Position numbers and translations under genes: made by a program
NCBI RefSeq assembly: GCF_900099775.1
Contig: NZ_FMTM01000001.1
Coordinates: forward strand, 124,001 to 188,000
Direction of reading: 5' to 3'
Length of the DNA: 64,000 bases
DNA from: Rhizobium mongolense subsp. loessense
GTDB lineage: Bacteria; Pseudomonadota; Alphaproteobacteria; Rhizobiales; Rhizobiaceae
The notes under the pieces: generated by a model
Told to the model about the DNA's origin: nothing
The model's input: only the letters and a program-made list of their open reading frames with translations
Databases searched by the model: none
Shown here: positions 17,418-25,660 of the stretch, piece after piece
Numbering within the stretch: the first letter of the stretch is position 1
How the letters are laid out: each line of letters begins with the position of its first letter

Positions 17418-18716
17418 TTAGCCGATGTAGTCGTACATTGGGAAGCGGCCGGTAAGGTCGACCACCTTGCCACGAACAGCTGCTTCGACTGCAGCGTTGC
17501 CTTCATCGGAATTGGCGACCTTCAGGCCGTCGAGAACCTCAACGATGAGGTTGCCGATTTCCTTGAATTCCGCTTCCTTGAAGCCGCGCGTCGTGCCAGC
17601 CGGAGCGCCGAGACGGACGCCGGAGGTGACGAAGGGCTTTTCCGGATCGAAGGGAATGCCGTTCTTGTTGCAGGTGATGTAGGCGCGCCCGAGCGCTGCT
17701 TCGGCGCGCTTTCCCGTCGCGTTCTTCTTGCGAAGATCGACGAGCATCAGGTGGTTGTCGGTACCGCCGGAGACGACATCGAGTCCGCCTGCCATCAGCG
17801 TCTCGGCAAGCGCCTTAGCGTTCTTGACGATCTGCGCGGCGTAGTCCTTGAATTCCGGCTGCAGCGCTTCGCCGAAGGCAACGGCCTTGGCGGCGATGAT
17901 GTGCATCAGCGGACCACCCTGGAGGCCCGGGAAGACAGCCGAGTTGAACTTCTTCGCCAGATCCTCGTCGTTCGTCAAGATGACGCCGCCGCGCGGGCCG
18001 CGAAGCGACTTGTGAGTCGTGGTCGTTGCGACGTGGCAGTGCGGGAACGGCGACGGATGCTGGCCGCCGGCAACGAGGCCGGCTATATGAGCCATGTCAA
18101 CCATGAGATAGGCGCCGACGGAGTCGGCAATTTCGCGGAAACGCTTCCAGTCCCAGACACGGGAGTAAGCGGTGCCACCTGCGATGATCAGCTTAGGCCT
18201 GTGCTCTTCGGCCTTGCGGGCGACGTCGTCCATGTCGAGCAGGTTATCGCCTTCGCGAACGCCGTAGGACACCACGTTGAACCACTTGCCGGACATATTG
18301 ACCGGCGAACCGTGCGTCAGGTGACCGCCCGAGTTGAGGTCAAGGCCCATAAAGGTGTCGCCCGGCTGCAGCAGCGCCAGGAAGACCGCCTGGTTCATCT
18401 GCGAGCCGGAATTCGGCTGGACGTTGGCGAAGTTGACGCCGAAGAGCTTCTTGGCGCGTTCGATCGCCAGTTCCTCAGCAATATCGACGAACTGGCAGCC
18501 GCCGTAGTAGCGCTTGCCCGGATAACCTTCCGCATATTTGTTCGTCATGATGGAGCCCTGGGCTTCCAGCACCGCGCGGGAAACGATGTTCTCCGATGCG
18601 ATCAATTCGATCTCATGCCGCTGGCGGCCGAGTTCCTTTTCAATCGCGCCGAAGATATCCGGATCGGTGTCGGCAAGCGAGCGATTGAAGAAGGTCTGCG
18701 TGGAAGCATTTGTCAT
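17418..18716 (-). CDS. glyA: Serine hydroxymethyltransferase
   Basis: PLP enzyme that interconverts serine and glycine and charges tetrahydrofolate with a one-carbon unit. The 432-residue protein has the PLP-lysine motif [14 protein letters not shown], the substrate region [15 protein letters not shown] and the C-terminal [14 protein letters not shown]. Start ATG 18716 ([14 protein letters not shown]) has GAGGAGCC upstream. First gene of the leftward glyA-nrdR-ribD-ribE run. Confidence 0.97.
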   Translation of the reverse strand: MTNASTQTFFNRSLADTDPDIFGAIEKELGRQRHEIELIASENIVSRAVLEAQGSIMTNKYAEGYPGKRYYGGCQFVDIAEELAIERAKKLFGVNFANVQPNSGSQMNQAVFLALLQPGDTFMGLDLNSGGHLTHGSPVNMSGKWFNVVSYGVREGDNLLDMDDVARKAEEHRPKLIIAGGTAYSRVWDWKRFREIADSVGAYLMVDMAHIAGLVAGGQHPSPFPHCHVATTTTHKSLRGPRGGVILTNDEDLAKKFNSAVFPGLQGGPLMHIIAAKAVAFGEALQPEFKDYAAQIVKNAKALAETLMAGGLDVVSGGTDNHLMLVDLRKKNATGKRAEAALGRAYITCNKNGIPFDPEKPFVTSGVRLGAPAGTTRGFKEAEFKEIGNLIVEVLDGLKVANSDEGNAAVEAAVRGKVVDLTGRFPMYDYIG

Positions 18717-18844
18717 GGGCGGGCTCCTCAACTGGAATGCGCGAAGGTATTAGCGTTCCGCCCTGCCGAGGGCAATACGAAGAACGACATTTGCTGGGCA
18801 ATCTACGCGCACGAGTGTCGTGGGCTGGCATGTTGTCGTGGGAT

Positions 18845-18980
18845 GCCCCTTACCCTAATCCTCTCTTCGCCAGCTTGGAGGGGACGTGCCTCACAAAACT
18901 TAGAGATTAAATCGAAGCGTTGCGACATATCCCCTTCGCCTTGTTTACCGCAAGGAGGTCCCGGCAAGCGGATGAAGGGC
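18845..18980. repeat. RIME-like palindromic repeat
   Basis: In the spacer between glyA and ldtP, a GCCCCTTACCCTAATCC end on the plus strand pairs with a related GCCCTTCATCCGCTTGCC end on the minus strand about 135 bp away, with a GGAGGGGACGTGCC stretch and CCGCAAGGAGGTCCCGGC in between. The pattern is that of dispersed palindromic repeats in rhizobial intergenic regions; it is degenerate. The rest of this 326-bp gap holds the glyA promoter side and nothing else I can identify. Confidence 0.5.
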
Positions 18981-18992
18981 AACCGCTGGCAA

Positions 18993-19020
18993 AGAAAAAA
19001 CCGCGCCTTCCAGCGCGGTT
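18993..19020 (-). terminator. Rho-independent terminator of ldtP
   Basis: On the minus strand, stem AACCGCGC/GCGCGGTT with a six-base loop is followed directly by TTTTTTCTTT, 22 bases past the ldtP stop. Classic intrinsic terminator. Confidence 0.92.
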
Positions 19021-19042
19021 TCCCAATTTATAAGCAGGAAGT

Positions 19043-20344
19043 TTACTGAACCGGCTGTTCCATCCCAGCGGTCGTGTCGAGCGCAAGCTCGGCGTTGCCG
19101 TCCATCTGGTAGATGTCGTCGCGGAACTGCACGAGGCCATCCGGCATGCCCCAGGCGGAGATGTAGACGAAATAGACCGGGATTTCCTCGGCGAGCGTGA
19201 TCGGCGTGTTGACCCGGCTGGCGATCACCTGCTCCATCTGCTGACGCGACCACGGCGGGGTGTCGCGCAGCAGCCAAGTCGTCAGGTCACGGACGTTCTG
19301 GACGCGGACGCAGCCGGACGACTCAAAGCGCATCAGCTTGTTGAACAGGCCCTGCTGCGGCGTGTCGTGCATGTACTCGCCGTTCTTGTTATGGAAATTG
19401 ATCTTCGCCGAAGCCATGGCGTTGATCTTGCCCGGATCCTGACGGAACATCAGGTTCGGCGCCTCGCCATTCCAGTCAATCGTTTCCGGGGCGACTTCGT
19501 TGCCCTTGCCGTCAATCAGGCGAATGGCGTTCTTCTCGAGATAAGTCGGATCCTTGCGCATCAGCGGCATGATGTCCTTCTCGACGATCGAGCGCGGCGC
19601 AGTCCAATAAGGATTGAGGATGACCTCGTAGATCTTCGAGTTGACGATATGCGTCGGGCGGCTGATACGTCCGACGACGGCCGCATGACGTGTCGCCACG
19701 CTGCCGTCCTCGACCGCCTCGACATAGGCGGCCGGAATATTGACCATGACATGGCGGCGGCCGAGATCTTCCGGGAAGGTCTGCAGGCGGATGAGGTTGG
19801 TGTTCAACTGCTGCAGGCGCACATCAACCGGAATGTTCATCGCCTTCAGCGTAAATTCGCCGATGACGCCGTCTGACGGAAGGCCGTGACGAGCCTGGAA
19901 GCGCTTGACCGCACCATCGACATAGGAATCGAAGGCGGAAGACATGCCTGCTTCGCGCGGCAGGTCGCCGGTGATGGCAAGGCGCTGGCGCAGAGCCTGA
20001 ACGGAAGGATCCGTCACGCCAAGCTGGAGACGCAGGCCAGCCGGATTGACCTCAGGCCAACCGCCTGCGGAGGCGATCTGCTGATACTCCATGATCGCCT
20101 GCTGGATGCTCGGAACAGATTGCGGGCTGAGGATCGGGGTATTGGAGACGGCGGCACTCGCCGTACGCGAGGCAGCCTTGGCATCGAACTGGTCATCCCA
20201 GGCGCCGCGGCGTGGTGCGTTGATCAGCGCATCGAGCGCGGACTGCGCAAATGCCGGGGCGGCGATTGCGCTGGCGCCGACGGTTGCCGCAGATGCAAGA
20301 AAGGCGCGGCGCGAAAGAGCTTCAATTCGGTTTTTCTTCGACAT
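19043..20344 (-). CDS. ldtP: L,D-transpeptidase of the YcbB type (LdtP)
   Basis: Periplasmic enzyme that forms 3-3 peptidoglycan cross-links or attaches proteins to peptidoglycan. The 433-residue protein carries a Tat-like signal (SRRAFLASAATVG, ending APAFA), a peptidoglycan-binding motif (VKRFQARHGLPSDGVIGEFT) and a YkuD catalytic domain with FESSGCVRVQNVRDL holding the catalytic Cys. The gene downstream of the MarR-type LdtR is the counterpart of the ldtR-ldtP pair described in Liberibacter and Sinorhizobium. ATG 20344 is chosen; a GTG four codons upstream is possible. Confidence 0.88.
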   Translation of the reverse strand: MSKKNRIEALSRRAFLASAATVGASAIAAPAFAQSALDALINAPRRGAWDDQFDAKAASRTASAAVSNTPILSPQSVPSIQQAIMEYQQIASAGGWPEVNPAGLRLQLGVTDPSVQALRQRLAITGDLPREAGMSSAFDSYVDGAVKRFQARHGLPSDGVIGEFTLKAMNIPVDVRLQQLNTNLIRLQTFPEDLGRRHVMVNIPAAYVEAVEDGSVATRHAAVVGRISRPTHIVNSKIYEVILNPYWTAPRSIVEKDIMPLMRKDPTYLEKNAIRLIDGKGNEVAPETIDWNGEAPNLMFRQDPGKINAMASAKINFHNKNGEYMHDTPQQGLFNKLMRFESSGCVRVQNVRDLTTWLLRDTPPWSRQQMEQVIASRVNTPITLAEEIPVYFVYISAWGMPDGLVQFRDDIYQMDGNAELALDTTAGMEQPVQ

Positions 20345-20660
20345 AATCCCAACCACTCAATGCCGCAGCTTGAAAGGAAAACCGCGGGCTTTGCGATTCA
20401 CTGCGCCACGGCGCAGATCACTACCATTCCGTTTTCCGGCGCATCACAGATTTTCCGCGCCTGGCCATCACAAGATTGCGAGCCGGAAGCACGAACGACT
20501 GTGAACTACCATATGAAAAGCGCCGCTTGCCGTGCATGTCCGCTGTCATACCAATATGGCCAATTCGTGTCGCCGACGTCCAATATGCCTACCGATGGTC
20601 GGGAGCGGCACGGACGAAACCATATCGATCCGTCGTAAACGGTGCTGGTTAATAACGGCT

Positions 20661-20684
20661 AAAAAACGGCCTGAATACAGGCCG
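20661..20684 (-). terminator. Second minus-strand terminator downstream of ldtR
   Basis: Stem CGGCCTG/CAGGCCG with a four-base loop followed by TTTTTTAG on the minus strand, about 115 bases past the ldtR stop. Confidence 0.8.
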
Positions 20685-20742
20685 CTGTGCTTGGGTGCGA
20701 TGCGTTGCAAAGATGACACGCTTGGCACCCGGAACGGCAAAA

Positions 20743-20766
20743 CCGGACGCGCAGGGACGCATCCGG
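20743..20766 (-). terminator. First minus-strand terminator downstream of ldtR
   Basis: On the minus strand CCGGATGCG pairs with CGCGTCCGG (one G-U pair) around a six-base loop, followed by TTTTGCC, about 32 bases past the ldtR stop. Two terminators in series could fully isolate ldtP from ldtR, or bound a small RNA. Confidence 0.65.
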
Positions 20767-20797
20767 CTTTCTTCGACCTTGGAGGAGGTCTGTTACC

Positions 20798-21313
20798 TTA
20801 GAGCCGGTAAAGGATCTGGTCGTTCCAGAAGCGGTCGAGACGCTGCAGGAGCTTGTTCATCTGGGTGAACTCGTCCGTGCCGATGCCGCCGACCTTGTCG
20901 ATCGAGGCGATGTGGCGCTCGTAGAGCTTGGCGACTGTTTCGGCGACCTCAGTGCCGGTTTCCGTCAGGCTGATGCGGACGGAGCGGCGGTCGATGCGCG
21001 AACGCTGGTGGTTGATGAAGCCGAGATCGACCAGCTTCTTGACGTTGTAGGACACGTTCGAGCCGAGATAGTAGCCACGCGAGCGCAGCTCGCCGGCGGT
21101 CAGCTCGGAATTGCCGATGTTGAAAAGGAGCAGAGCCTGGATGGCGTTGACGTCGTTGCGGCCCTGACGGTCGAACTCGTCCTTGATGACATCCAGAAGG
21201 CGGCGGTGAAGACGTTCAACAAGGTGAAGGGATTCCATGTAAAGATCACGGATGTCCTGGTCCTGCTGATCACGGAAGTTCGATGCCGCCTGCGGCTTGA
21301 TTTTCGTATTCAT
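20798..21313 (-). CDS. ldtR: MarR-family transcriptional regulator LdtR
   Basis: A 171-residue winged-helix regulator. The DNA-binding part is ELTAGELRSRGYYLGSNVSY followed by the wing INHQRSRIDRRSVRISLTE; flanking helices form the dimer interface. Homologues in Liberibacter and Sinorhizobium (LdtR) bind the promoter of the neighbouring L,D-transpeptidase gene and respond to small phenolic or benzoic ligands. Location directly upstream of ldtP on the same strand supports the same assignment. A long tract between them carries two terminators, so ldtP should have its own promoter. Confidence 0.88.
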   Translation of the reverse strand: MNTKIKPQAASNFRDQQDQDIRDLYMESLHLVERLHRRLLDVIKDEFDRQGRNDVNAIQALLLFNIGNSELTAGELRSRGYYLGSNVSYNVKKLVDLGFINHQRSRIDRRSVRISLTETGTEVAETVAKLYERHIASIDKVGGIGTDEFTQMNKLLQRLDRFWNDQILYRL

Positions 21314-21444
21314 GATGACTGCCTCACTGTTTTGTTTGGCGGTGTTGGTTTTCTTCCCGCCTTGAGACAGACCCTATCGAATACAAATAAAATTCTACTT
21401 AAACTGCAGGCTTAACAGCACCTTACCGGAAACCCCGCGTTGTA

Positions 21445-21882
21445 TCAGGGTAAATCAACGCTTACTTTGCGGCGCTGGCGGCGTTTCTCCAGCCAGAGCG
21501 CCAGGCGGAAAACCAGATAGACCAACGCAACCGCGCCATGCATCAGTAGGATGAGCCGGTTGGAGCCGAAGGTCTGCGGCAGCAGGCCATACATCAGGAT
21601 TTGTCCGCCTGCGGCGAGCACCCAAACGACCGGGCCCCAGGATACCGTCAGCCAGAGGCCGAGCGAAGCGACGGGGAAGAGAACGGCAAGGCTGGTGGCT
21701 GCAACTTTCCACGGCAAGCTCAGAAGATCGAAGCGCCCTGCCCCCACCAGCGAATAGCCAACAAGCATCGCCCAATATTGCAGGCCGAACCAGAAGCAGG
21801 AGATCGCGACCAGCCTCAGGAAGAGGATGAACAGGATGTCTATCAGCGACCGCTTCGGCATCGTCGGAGAATCATTTTCCAT
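21445..21882 (-). CDS. DUF6163-type four-helix membrane protein
   Basis: About 145 residues with four predicted transmembrane segments (SLIDILFILFLRLVAISCFW, then WKVAATSLAVLFPVASLGLW, VSWGPVVWVLAAGGQILMYG and LLMHGAVALVYLVFRLALWL) and a basic C-terminus (EKRRQRRK). The family is typical of Rhizobiales and lies between ldtR and hemB. I prefer ATG 21882 because AAGG lies 8 bases upstream; ATG 21969 would add 29 basic residues and is possible. Function unknown. Confidence 0.75.
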   Translation of the reverse strand: MENDSPTMPKRSLIDILFILFLRLVAISCFWFGLQYWAMLVGYSLVGAGRFDLLSLPWKVAATSLAVLFPVASLGLWLTVSWGPVVWVLAAGGQILMYGLLPQTFGSNRLILLMHGAVALVYLVFRLALWLEKRRQRRKVSVDLP

Positions 21883-22014
21883 GGCGCAGACCTTAGGGTT
21901 CCCGTTGCGGCTCCACCAGCGGCGGATACGCCGCGGCCATTCGCCCGGTTTGGTTTTCCGGTCCGTCATGATAATGAGCGAACCAAGAAATGGAATGGCC
22001 AGGGACGAAAGACA

Positions 22015-23028
22015 ATGCAGGACAAAACGCACCTCGTCGACGAGATCACCGGACACCGCCGCATGCGCCGCAACCGCAAGGCGGACTGGACGCGCCGGCT
22101 GGTGCAGGAAAACCGGCTGACGGTGGACGACCTGATATGGCCAGTCTTCGTGATCCCCGGTTCCGGCATCGTGGAACCGATCCCCGCCATGCCCGGCGTC
22201 AACCGCATGAGCATCGACAAGCTGGCGGATGCAGCCAGGGAAGCGGCTGACCTCGGCATCCCGGCAATAGCAACCTTCCCGAACATCGACGTGGCACTAC
22301 GTGACGAAACGGGCTCGAACAGCCTGGAAGCCAACAATCTCATCAATCAGGCGACGATCGCCATTAAGAAAGCCGTTGCGAACATCGGCGTGATCACCGA
22401 CGTGGCGCTCGACCCTTTCACCAGTCACGGCCATGACGGCATCCTGCACGGTGGCGAAATCGTCAACGACGAGACCGTCGATCAGGTGGCGCGCGCCGCC
22501 GTCATGCAGGCTGATGCCGGTTCCGATATCATTGCCCCGTCGGAAATGATGGACGGCCGCATTGGCGCGATCCGCCGGGCGCTCGATGCCGCAGGGCACC
22601 AGAATGTCGGGATCATGAGCTATGCGACCAAGTTCGCGTCGGCATTCTACGGGCCCTATCGCGAGGCGATTTCAACCGGCGGCCTTTTGAAGGGTGACAA
22701 GAAGACCTACTATATCGATCCTTCCAATGGCACCGAGGCGATCCGCGATGCAGCACTCGATGTCGAAGAGGGTGCTGACATGCTGATGGTCAAGCCCGGC
22801 CTGCCCTATCTCGACATCTGCTGGCGGATGAAAGAGGCCTTCGGACTGCCGACCTTCGCCTATCAGGTTTCCGGCGAATATACGCAGATCAAGGCTGCCG
22901 CGATGAACGGCTGGATCGACGGCGAACGGGCGATGCTGGAAACGCTGCTTGCCTTCAAGCGCGCCGGCTGCGACGGGATCCTGACCTATTTCGCGATCGA
23001 GGTCGCCAGACTGCTGGCAAAACGCTGA
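22015..23028 (+). CDS. hemB: Delta-aminolevulinic acid dehydratase (porphobilinogen synthase)
   Basis: Joins two 5-aminolevulinate molecules to porphobilinogen in heme synthesis. The 337-residue protein has both active-site lysines (YATKFASAFYGPY and DMLMVKPGLPY). The metal loop is DVALDPFTSHGHDG, where Asp and Ala replace the Cys residues of zinc enzymes; this is the magnesium-type site known from Bradyrhizobium. The start MQDKTHLVDEITGHR is preceded by AGGGA; the frame stays open upstream but that part is antisense to the DUF6163 gene. Confidence 0.96.
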   Translation: MQDKTHLVDEITGHRRMRRNRKADWTRRLVQENRLTVDDLIWPVFVIPGSGIVEPIPAMPGVNRMSIDKLADAAREAADLGIPAIATFPNIDVALRDETGSNSLEANNLINQATIAIKKAVANIGVITDVALDPFTSHGHDGILHGGEIVNDETVDQVARAAVMQADAGSDIIAPSEMMDGRIGAIRRALDAAGHQNVGIMSYATKFASAFYGPYREAISTGGLLKGDKKTYYIDPSNGTEAIRDAALDVEEGADMLMVKPGLPYLDICWRMKEAFGLPTFAYQVSGEYTQIKAAAMNGWIDGERAMLETLLAFKRAGCDGILTYFAIEVARLLAKR

Positions 23029-23099
23029 TCTTCACGCATTATTGTATCTCCGGCGGCCGACCCCATATCAGTGGCATCGATTTCCAAAGGAGACCGCAG

Positions 23100-23558
23100 A
23101 TGAGCCTTAACCCGAAACCGCTTTATGCCGCACCGGAAGACTGGCGCGCCTATAGCGGCACGCTGAGCCGGCGAGTCTTCGCGTTCATTCTCGACTACAT
23201 CATCGTGCTGCTGCTCTGCATTCCCGCGGCCGTCGTGCTGTTTTTTCTGTCGATTCTGACGCTCGGCCTCGGTTTCTTTCTCTATCCGGCGCTCTTCGTG
23301 CTGGTTGCCGGCCTTTATTTCGGCTTGACGGTCGGCGGGCCGAGCCAGGCTTCGCCCGGCATGCGGGCGATGGGGATCGCAATCGTGCGTGTCGATGGCC
23401 GCCCGATGGATTTCCTTTTGGCGATCGCTCATCTGGCGCTATTCTGGATCCTTAATTCGCTATTGACGCCGCTGATTCTGCTGGCTGGCCTTTTTACCGA
23501 GCGCAGCCGGCTGATTCACGACCTGCTTGTCGGCACGGCTACCGTTCGCACCGACTGA
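23100..23558 (+). CDS. RDD-family membrane protein
   Basis: A 152-residue protein with an RDD-like opening (AYSGTLSRRVFAFILDYIIV), three to four transmembrane segments and the loop PSQASPGMRAMGIAIVRVDG, which is the other conserved RDD signature. The family is implicated in transport or membrane quality control, without a proven common function. An AAGGAG ribosome site precedes the ATG, 71 bp after hemB, so it may be cotranscribed. Confidence 0.85.
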   Translation: MSLNPKPLYAAPEDWRAYSGTLSRRVFAFILDYIIVLLLCIPAAVVLFFLSILTLGLGFFLYPALFVLVAGLYFGLTVGGPSQASPGMRAMGIAIVRVDGRPMDFLLAIAHLALFWILNSLLTPLILLAGLFTERSRLIHDLLVGTATVRTD

Positions 23559-23726
23559 GGTGGCAAATAAAATCCGCCGCCGGCCTTTGCCGTCCGGCCC
23601 GCGGCGCCATATCAAAAAAGAACAGAAGATTGATAGCGCGGATACACCGGCCGCGCTGTTGACGTTTTCTATTCTTAGTTCATGCTGTCATAAAATAGTC
23701 AGTGCGAAAGGACATTTCCCCGGCAG

Positions 23727-24503
23727 ATGAATACGCAGGCCTCGCCATCACCGCAGTTTTATCTGACGGCTCCGGCTGCATGTCCGTATTTGCCGCATGA
23801 GATGGAGCGTAAGGTCTTCACGCATCTCGTCGGTCCGCGCGCTGCAGAAATGAACGACATCCTGACACAAGGCGGCTTCCGCCGTTCGCAGAACATCGCC
23901 TACCGCCCCGCCTGCGAAGCCTGCCGCGCCTGCGTTTCGGTGCGTATCCTCGCGCAGGAGTTCCAGCTGACGAATTCGATGAAACGGGTGCTCGCCCACA
24001 ACGTCGACGTCATTGCGACCGAATTTCCGGCGCAGCCTTCCAGCGAGCAGTATTCACTCTTCCGCCGCTATCTCGACGACCGTCACCAGCAAGGCGGCAT
24101 GTCCGACATGACCGTGCTCGACTATGCGATCATGGTGGAAGATACGCATGTGAACACCAAGATCATCGAATACCGCAAACGCGAGGAAGGTTCGGGCCTG
24201 GAGACCCGTCCGCGCGGCGAGCTCCTGGCCGCCGCGCTGACCGACACGATGAGCGACGGCCTTTCCATGGTCTATTCCTATTTCAACCCCGAATATGACA
24301 AGCGCTCGCTCGGCACCTTCATGATCCTCGATCATGTGAAGCGCACAAAGGCGCTCGGCCTTCCGCATGTCTATCTCGGCTACTGGGTTCAGGGATCGCG
24401 CAAAATGGATTACAAGACGCGCTTCCAGCCGCAAGAGCACCTGACGCCGCGCGGCTGGGAACGCTTCGATCCCTCCACGATGCCCGAAAGCACGCACGAC
24501 TAA
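23727..24503 (+). CDS. bpt: Aspartate/glutamate leucyltransferase
   Basis: Adds Leu from Leu-tRNA to proteins that start with Asp or Glu, feeding them to the ClpS/ClpAP N-degron pathway. The 258-residue protein has the ATE1-type N-terminal Cys motif ([16 protein letters not shown]) and [12 protein letters not shown], and the C-terminal GNAT-like part [20 protein letters not shown] and [18 protein letters not shown]. The next frame begins one base after its stop. Confidence 0.94.
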   Translation: MNTQASPSPQFYLTAPAACPYLPHEMERKVFTHLVGPRAAEMNDILTQGGFRRSQNIAYRPACEACRACVSVRILAQEFQLTNSMKRVLAHNVDVIATEFPAQPSSEQYSLFRRYLDDRHQQGGMSDMTVLDYAIMVEDTHVNTKIIEYRKREEGSGLETRPRGELLAAALTDTMSDGLSMVYSYFNPEYDKRSLGTFMILDHVKRTKALGLPHVYLGYWVQGSRKMDYKTRFQPQEHLTPRGWERFDPSTMPESTHD

Positions 24504-24869
24504 ATGTCCCTTCCTACCCTTTCCGGTCACCGGAAGGGCCTTGCCCTGACGTCAATCGGTGGCCTGGCCCTTTCCATGGACATTCCGCTCGCGCGACTCG
24601 CCGAAGGAAAGATGTGGCCGATCCTCGGCCTTCGCAGCATCACGACGGTTTTGGTGACGCTGCTCATCATCGCTGCAATCCGCGTGCTGAAAGGGAAATG
24701 GCCGATCCTGATCCCAGGCCGGCACGGCATCGCTGCGGGTCTACTTTACGGCCTGTCCACCCTGACCTTCCTGCTTTCAGTCTTCAACACGGCGACGGCC
24801 AACGCCGTCTTCATCGTTGCCTTCAATCCGATGTTCGGCGCGCTGTCCTCGCCACCCATATCTTCATGA
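24504..24869 (+). pseudogene. Truncated EamA/DMT-family transporter
   Basis: The first about 113 codons encode the N-terminal half of a drug/metabolite transporter: LTSIGGLALSMDIPLARLA, then helices LRSITTVLVTLLIIAAIRVL, GIAAGLLYGLSTLTFLLSVF and TANAVFIVAFNPMFGAL. Full members have ten helices in about 290 residues. Here homology ends near 24845 and the frame runs into unrelated sequence, stopping at 24869. The gene is therefore broken; the following sequence is a fragment of a Doc toxin gene. Confidence 0.8.
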
Positions 24870-25050
24870 GATTGTCCGAAACCATCCTTTGATCGACGGC
24901 AACACACGGACTGGCTACCTCGCTGCGTTCACCTTTTATATGTAAACGGCTATCTCATTGATGCCGAGAACGCGCAGATCGTTGCCTTCGTCGCCTCCGT
25001 CGCCGCCTGCGAAAAAGACGAAGCGGGCGTGACGCGCTTTCTGCGTGTCC
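24850..25050 (+). pseudogene. 3' fragment of a Fic/Doc-family toxin gene, frameshifted
   Basis: Directly at the EamA break, another frame reads YLHEIVRNHPLIDGNTRTGY then LAAFTF, the Fic active-site motif HPx(I/V)DGN(K/T)R of Doc proteins. One base appears missing from the T-run at 24934-24937; after correction the frame continues NGYLIDAENAQIVAFVASVA and ends EAGVTRFLRVLS, the Doc C-terminus. The 5' part of the gene and any antitoxin partner (Phd type) are gone, so this is a dead remnant. Confidence 0.75.
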
Positions 25051-25506
25051 TTAGCTTGCTAGCCGGTCCGTCTGTTCCAGCACCCGTTCCAGGCCGTCCA
25101 TCACATGCGTCCAACCCTGACGGGTCTTTTCTTCGAAGGCTCCCCATTCGGCGCACATTTCGTGGGACAGTGTCAGGCGGCTGCCGTCACCAAGCGGCTC
25201 GATGTCGATCTCGACGCGGTCGGGATTGTGGTCGTGCTCCTCCGCCGAGAAGCTGAAGGCCATGTGTCTCGGCCTGCGAAGCTCGAGAAATATGCCGCAG
25301 TGGCATGCGTCGCCGGTTGGGCGCCTGTCGATGATCAGAAAGCGGCCGCCGACATGGGGAGCGATTTCAGCTCGGATAACATGGCCATCCTTCGCCGCGA
25401 AAAGGAAGCGCCTGGCAATTTGCGGGTTGAGCCATGCGTCGTAGACGACGGAAGGCGGCGCATTATAGGTGTGATCGACATGCAGCTTGATGGTATTGGC
25501 AGACAT
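25051..25506 (-). CDS. SRPBCC/AHSA1-domain protein
   Basis: A 151-residue protein of the START-like AHSA1 type: MSANTIKLHVDHTYNAPPSV opens the fold, VYDAWLNPQIARRFLF and EIAPHVGGRFLIIDRR follow, and the C-terminal helix is EEKTRQGWTHVMDGLERVLE. Such proteins bind hydrophobic ligands or act with ArsR regulators. No partner is adjacent. Its stop touches the end of the Doc remnant on the opposite strand. Confidence 0.85.
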   Translation of the reverse strand: MSANTIKLHVDHTYNAPPSVVYDAWLNPQIARRFLFAAKDGHVIRAEIAPHVGGRFLIIDRRPTGDACHCGIFLELRRPRHMAFSFSAEEHDHNPDRVEIDIEPLGDGSRLTLSHEMCAEWGAFEEKTRQGWTHVMDGLERVLEQTDRLAS

Positions 25507-25660
25507 TGATGCTCCTCCGTGTGAGGGCTGCGCTGCGAGCGCAATGCCCAACGGTCATTCCGTCCGTCCTCGGAATGAACCTGTTCCCAATTTTGATAAC
25601 AGGATTGAGATAGAGGATACGACCCGCTCGCCAAGAGCGGATCGCCAATTTGTTATCGCC

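Larger units (their letters stand above)
20345..20797. other. Intergenic region, 453 bp, between ldtR and ldtP
   Basis: Contains two minus-strand terminators (listed separately) near ldtR and then the ldtP promoter region. The latter shows repeated CCAATATG motifs near 20552 and 20580 and CCATATG/CCATATC copies near 20510 and 20620, spaced like a possible operator cluster. LdtR is known to act on ldtP in relatives, so this is where binding would be expected, but I cannot define the site. Confidence 0.35.

Noticed and set aside
17751..19049. Long rightward open frame opposite glyA
   Set aside because: It is the antisense of glyA; long antisense frames are common in high-G+C genomes with strong third-position bias.
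21601..22014. Upstream extension of hemB by 138 codons
   Set aside because: This part is antisense to the DUF6163 gene and reads as charged low-quality sequence; HemB starts at ATG 22015 with AGGGA upstream.
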